Of a DNA stretch of 64,000 nucleotides, positions 61,124 through 64,000 are shown one piece after another (within the stretch, counting starts at the first letter, position 1; every line of letters begins with the position of its first letter). The notes below the pieces were generated by a model. It saw only the letters and a list, made by a program, of their open reading frames with translations, was not told where the DNA came from and ran no database searches. Source of the stretch: Pandoraea communis. GTDB lineage: Bacteria; Pseudomonadota; Gammaproteobacteria; Burkholderiales; Burkholderiaceae. The position numbers and the translations under genes were made by a program. Location: the NCBI RefSeq assembly GCF_902459745.1, contig NZ_CABPSJ010000002.1, positions 868,001 through 932,000 on the forward strand. Reading direction: 5' to 3'.

Positions 61124-63084
61124 CCCTGCGGATCGGCACGATCCATGTTGCGCTGGCCGGATCGCTGTCTCTGCTCTGTCTTATTGGTCTAGTCCCGGGC
61201 ATCGCAACCGCACAAGGGCAAACACGCCCGGCCGACAACACCACACTAACGTTCGATCGCATCGAGGCCGTACGCGCCACAAGCGACAGCGTCACGGGCA
61301 TGAACCCCACAGGGGCCAACTGGCGCGCCGCCCACGCCCCCGAAACCGGCTGGACCAATGTCACGCTGCCCGATGTCTGGACACGCCGCTGGCCCGGCTA
61401 TAACGGCGTGGTCTGGTATCGGCTCACATGGCGCGAACCGGCAAACCCGCAGCCGCGCGGACTGCTGCTGGAATACATGAACATGGCAGGTGCGGTCTAT
61501 CTGAACGATGTGCTGATCTTGCGCGACAACTCGCTTGTCGAGCCGCTCACGCGGGCATGGAATACGCCGAGGTACGGGGTCCTGGACGCACCGGTGCTAC
61601 GCCCCGGCGTGAATACGATGCTCGTGCGCGTCTCAGGCCTTGCCGCGTACAGCCCGGGACTCGGCCCGATCGTCCGGGGAGCACCCGACACCGTTCACGA
61701 GCGCTACGAGCGGGAGCAATGGGTGCGGCGCGATCTGCAACTCTTCAGTCTCGCGATCACCCTCACCCTGGGGATACTCGTGTTGATGCTCTGGCTGTAT
61801 CGCCGCAATGAAACGGCCTACGGCTGGTTCAGTGTGATGTCGCTCACCTGGTGGCTCTACGCGGTCAATCAGGTGGTCACCCGGCCCTGGCCATTTACAA
61901 CGAACGACGCATGGGAGATCTTCGTCTCCATCGCATTTCTGGCCTACTGCGGCAGCTTCACGATGTACGTACTGCGCTTTTGCGGCCGACGCATGCCGCG
62001 CACCGAAGCGCTGTTATGGACAACGTTCGGCGCCGGGGCGATCTGGCTAATCGTCATGCCGCATGATCGCATCGAGACGTCGCGCGCGCTCTGGGCCATC
62101 GTCCCCGGCGTGACTTATCTGGCGAGTTGCGTGCTGCTTTTCATCCTCACATGGCGGGAGCGAAGGCTGGAGCAACGCATCGTCTCAATGTGCGCGTTGA
62201 CCTTCGTGGTCGCTGGCACCCATGATTTTCTGGTGTATTTCGGCGTGCTTGCATCGAACGTCTATTACACGACGCAAACGTCTCAGGTGCTCATGATCGG
62301 CATGGCCATCGTACTGGCGAAACGATTTGCCGAAAATTCCCGGAGAATCGCGCAGTTCAATGACGAGCTGCGCGTTGGCATCGATAACGCGCGCGAGGAA
62401 CTGGCACATACACTCAATCGCCAGCACGAACTCGAAGTCGTCAACGCACGCCTCGCCGAGCGGCTGGATCTCGCACACGATCTGCATGACGGCCTTGGTG
62501 GGGCGTTGGTTTCGAGCATCGCGGCCATCGAACATGCGCCGCACACGTTGCCGCCGGCACGCTTTCTTGGATTGCTCAAGGAGATGCGCGACGAACTGCG
62601 TTTCGTCATCGACACGGCGGCAACGCATCAGCAAGGCGAACTGGCGCTCGCCGAACAAATTGCCCCATTGCGGCACCGGATTTCGGTGCTCTTCGAGACC
62701 CAGAACATCGAGTGCATCTGGCGGCTCGACGGCATCACGCAATGCGTGCTGAGCGCCGCACAATCGCTGGAGTTGCTGCGCATTCTTCAGGAAGCGCTCA
62801 CCAACGTGCTCAAGCACGCGCGAGCAACTCGGGTCATTGTCGAACTGCGGCACGACGATGGCCAGATCACCTTACACGTCGAAGACAACGGTGTCGGTTT
62901 CGACATGAACGGCGTGCGAATCAATGCCGATACCCCGGAGGGCGGACACCTTCACGGCACCGGCCTCAACAGCATGCACCGGCGTGCGCAACGATTGGGC
63001 GGCTCGCTCGCGTTGCGGCGGGAGAACAATGCGACGATTGTGATGGTGCAAATCGACCACCCGACGTCCCCCCGTCTTCAGTAG
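61033..63084 (+). CDS. Histidine kinase with extracytoplasmic sensor and 7TM-DISM-like region
   Basis: A 683-aa frame from ATG 61033; the first ~30 residues overlap the regulator gene, and a CTG at 61120 (CTGA with the regulator stop) is an alternative start, with a signal-anchor just after it. A jelly-roll/galactose-binding-like domain (WTNVTLPDVWTRRWPGYNGVVWYRLTW...LYLNDV-type) precedes about seven membrane helices. A coiled coil follows, then HisKA_3 with His485 in LAHDLHDGLGG. The ATPase has N (LLRILQEALTNVLKHA), G1 (VEDNGVGFD) and G2 (GTGLNSMHRRAQRLGG) boxes. The sensor may bind a periplasmic carbohydrate. Confidence 0.88.
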   Translation: MPHQKHLQEARGQLAHTSCVRSAYLRLVALTLRIGTIHVALAGSLSLLCLIGLVPGIATAQGQTRPADNTTLTFDRIEAVRATSDSVTGMNPTGANWRAAHAPETGWTNVTLPDVWTRRWPGYNGVVWYRLTWREPANPQPRGLLLEYMNMAGAVYLNDVLILRDNSLVEPLTRAWNTPRYGVLDAPVLRPGVNTMLVRVSGLAAYSPGLGPIVRGAPDTVHERYEREQWVRRDLQLFSLAITLTLGILVLMLWLYRRNETAYGWFSVMSLTWWLYAVNQVVTRPWPFTTNDAWEIFVSIAFLAYCGSFTMYVLRFCGRRMPRTEALLWTTFGAGAIWLIVMPHDRIETSRALWAIVPGVTYLASCVLLFILTWRERRLEQRIVSMCALTFVVAGTHDFLVYFGVLASNVYYTTQTSQVLMIGMAIVLAKRFAENSRRIAQFNDELRVGIDNAREELAHTLNRQHELEVVNARLAERLDLAHDLHDGLGGALVSSIAAIEHAPHTLPPARFLGLLKEMRDELRFVIDTAATHQQGELALAEQIAPLRHRISVLFETQNIECIWRLDGITQCVLSAAQSLELLRILQEALTNVLKHARATRVIVELRHDDGQITLHVEDNGVGFDMNGVRINADTPEGGHLHGTGLNSMHRRAQRLGGSLALRRENNATIVMVQIDHPTSPRLQ

Positions 63085-63107
63085 CACTGAGCTTTAGAGT
63101 CCGAGGG

Positions 63108-63330
63108 TTAATGTAACTGCTTTTCCGCCGGGTTCCGGGCGTAGGTTGCCGGCGTTAATCCGCCCAGTGATTTCTTCGGCCGCTCCTCGTTATATTCGCG
63201 TCGCCATGCCTCGATCACCACCTTGGCATACGGCAGGCTGGTGAACCAGTGTTCGTTCAGGCATTCATCCCGGAAGCGTCCGTTGAACGATTCGATGTAG
63301 GCATTCTGGTTGGGTTTGCCCGGCTCGATC
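63108..63330 (-). pseudogene. C-terminal remnant of IS3-type OrfB
   Basis: In the frame lost by OrfA the minus strand still encodes [19 protein letters not shown] (with the last Glu of the DDE triad), [25 protein letters not shown] and ...[11 protein letters not shown], then TAA at 63108-63110. It is an intact end of the transposase without a start. Confidence 0.78.
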
Positions 63331-63678
63331 AGGGAACAGTTTTACGCCTCGCTCGTGCACCCAGCTCAGCATTGAGCGACCGCAAAATTCCTTGCCGTTG
63401 TCGGTACGGATCGCTTGCGGCAAACTTCGCAACGCCTCGCGCGTCACCTCATTCTCCAGCCGCGATTCCGCCAGCAGTTTCTTCAACCGGGCGTTTTCGG
63501 CCTCCAGATCCTTCAGCCGCTTCGCGTCGGATACATTCATGCCGCCGAACTTACTGCGCCAAAGGTAGTAACTGGCTTCGGAGAAGCTGTGCTGGCGGCA
63601 TAGTTCCTTGACCAGTATTCCCGTCTCGGCTTCCCGCAGGAAGCCGACGATGTGCTCGTCGGTGAATCTCTTCTTCAT
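63265..63678 (-). pseudogene. IS3-type OrfA fused to a truncated OrfB
   Basis: The frame starts at ATG 63678 after AGGAG and gives a complete OrfA HTH and leucine-zipper segment (MKKRFTDEHIVGFLREAE; LKDLEAENARLKKLLAE). It then jumps into OrfB at SLPQAIRTDNGKEFCGR. Most of the DDE domain between is deleted. An extra C after GVKLF shifts the frame, so the tail is nonsense. Confidence 0.78.
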
Positions 63679-63749
63679 GTCCAATCTCCTGACTACGTGA
63701 TTGGACTCTAAATCGCCGCGCTACTCAAATCGGGGGGAGACGTCGGGTA

Positions 63750-64000
63750 TCAATTGTCTTGATGAAGCTCTGCACTTTGCAAACGTCTACCTCGCGGTGA
63801 GTTGCCAGCAAAACGCCGAAAAACGCGCCGAAATGCCGCAGGATCGGCATAACCAACACGAGCTGCGACGTCATCCACTGAAACACTGGTAGTTTCCAAA
63901 AGATGTGTTGCATGTGACACACGCAGGCGTTGAACAAGTTCGTTCGGCGTCATGCCAAGCCCGGTGTGCATGCGCCTTGCCAGCGTTCTTGGCGAAATAG
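63750..64000 (-). CDS. C-terminal end of an AraC/GlxA-type regulator (partial)
   Basis: Reading in from the right edge: SPRTLARRMHTGLGMTPNELV, then QRLRVSHATHLLETTSVSVDDVAARVGYADPAAFRRVFRRFAG. This is the double-HTH AraC domain in the form typical of GlxA-like regulators. The last ~15 residues (RGRRLQSAELHQDN) do not look conserved, and the gene ends 37 bp from the IS, so a small end change is possible. The N-terminus lies outside the window. Confidence 0.7.
   Translation of the reverse strand, partial: ISPRTLARRMHTGLGMTPNELVQRLRVSHATHLLETTSVSVDDVAARVGYADPAAFRRVFRRFAGNSPRGRRLQSAELHQDN

Larger units (their letters stand above)
63093..63712 (-). mobile_element. Internally deleted IS3-family (IS407-like) element
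   Basis: Terminal inverted repeats TTTAGAGTCC (63093-63102) and GGACTCTAAA (63703-63712) bound 620 bp, about half the usual length. It holds OrfA fused to a late part of OrfB. Four-base flanks (GAGC and TCGC) do not match, so no target duplication is visible. It is non-autonomous. Confidence 0.8.

Noticed and set aside
63085-63720. Target-site duplication of the IS
   Set aside because: The four bases outside the ends (GAGC and TCGC) differ.

Overview
This is a GC-rich chromosomal window, probably from a Burkholderiales betaproteobacterium. Pandoraea or a near relative is my best guess; it rests on overall gene style, not on a search. The window joins an accessory island (about 1-14.6 kb) to a surface-protein and signalling region (about 17.8-63 kb).

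Island, 1-14.6 kb. It opens with an AbiEi/AbiEii-type toxin-antitoxin pair. A complete filamentous (inovirus-like) prophage follows: a highly folded intergenic region, a minus-strand repressor, ssDNA-binding protein, several very small virion proteins, major coat protein, a pIII/TspB-like adsorption protein, a pVI-like DUF2523 protein, a Zot/pI assembly ATPase, a pIV secretin, a rolling-circle Rep and a small HTH protein. Rightwards lies cargo: a low-GC gene inside an 18-bp perfect inverted repeat, a hypothetical gene, and an EEP-fold nuclease with an overlapping partner gene. A tyrosine recombinase ends the island beside tRNA-Arg(CCT).

Core-like strip, 14.8-17.5 kb. It holds a WbuC-like cupin, rpsU and a Lys/Ala/Pro-rich protein with a histone-H1-like tail.

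Main system, 17.8-49.7 kb. Two paralogous cassettes sit in the same order on the minus strand. Each encodes an exported STN-TonB-like protein, an ECF sigma factor (start overlapping by ATGA), a FecR-type anti-sigma factor and a giant filamentous-haemagglutinin-type exoprotein (4240 and 4080 aa). The gene set resembles the VreA-VreI-VreR (PUMA3) surface-signalling system of Pseudomonas aeruginosa, which also controls a two-partner-secretion exoprotein. Before each fecR and each giant gene there is a conserved bipartite promoter-like motif. Its downstream half (TTCGTC) is shared by both cassettes, while its upstream half differs between them (TCTGCGG versus TTGAGGG). This suggests two parallel sigma regulons, each driving its own giant surface protein. 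No TpsB transporter gene is visible. A divergent HxlR regulator/NmrA-like reductase pair separates the cassettes.

Right part, 49.9-64 kb. A MarR-isochorismatase-membrane protein-MFS operon carries a perfect palindromic operator. A Tat-exported class A beta-lactamase-like protein and a 2078-aa glycine-rich autotransporter follow. A NarL-type response regulator and a 7TM-type histidine kinase are divergent from the autotransporter. The window ends with an internally deleted IS3-family element and the C-terminal end of an AraC/GlxA-type regulator.
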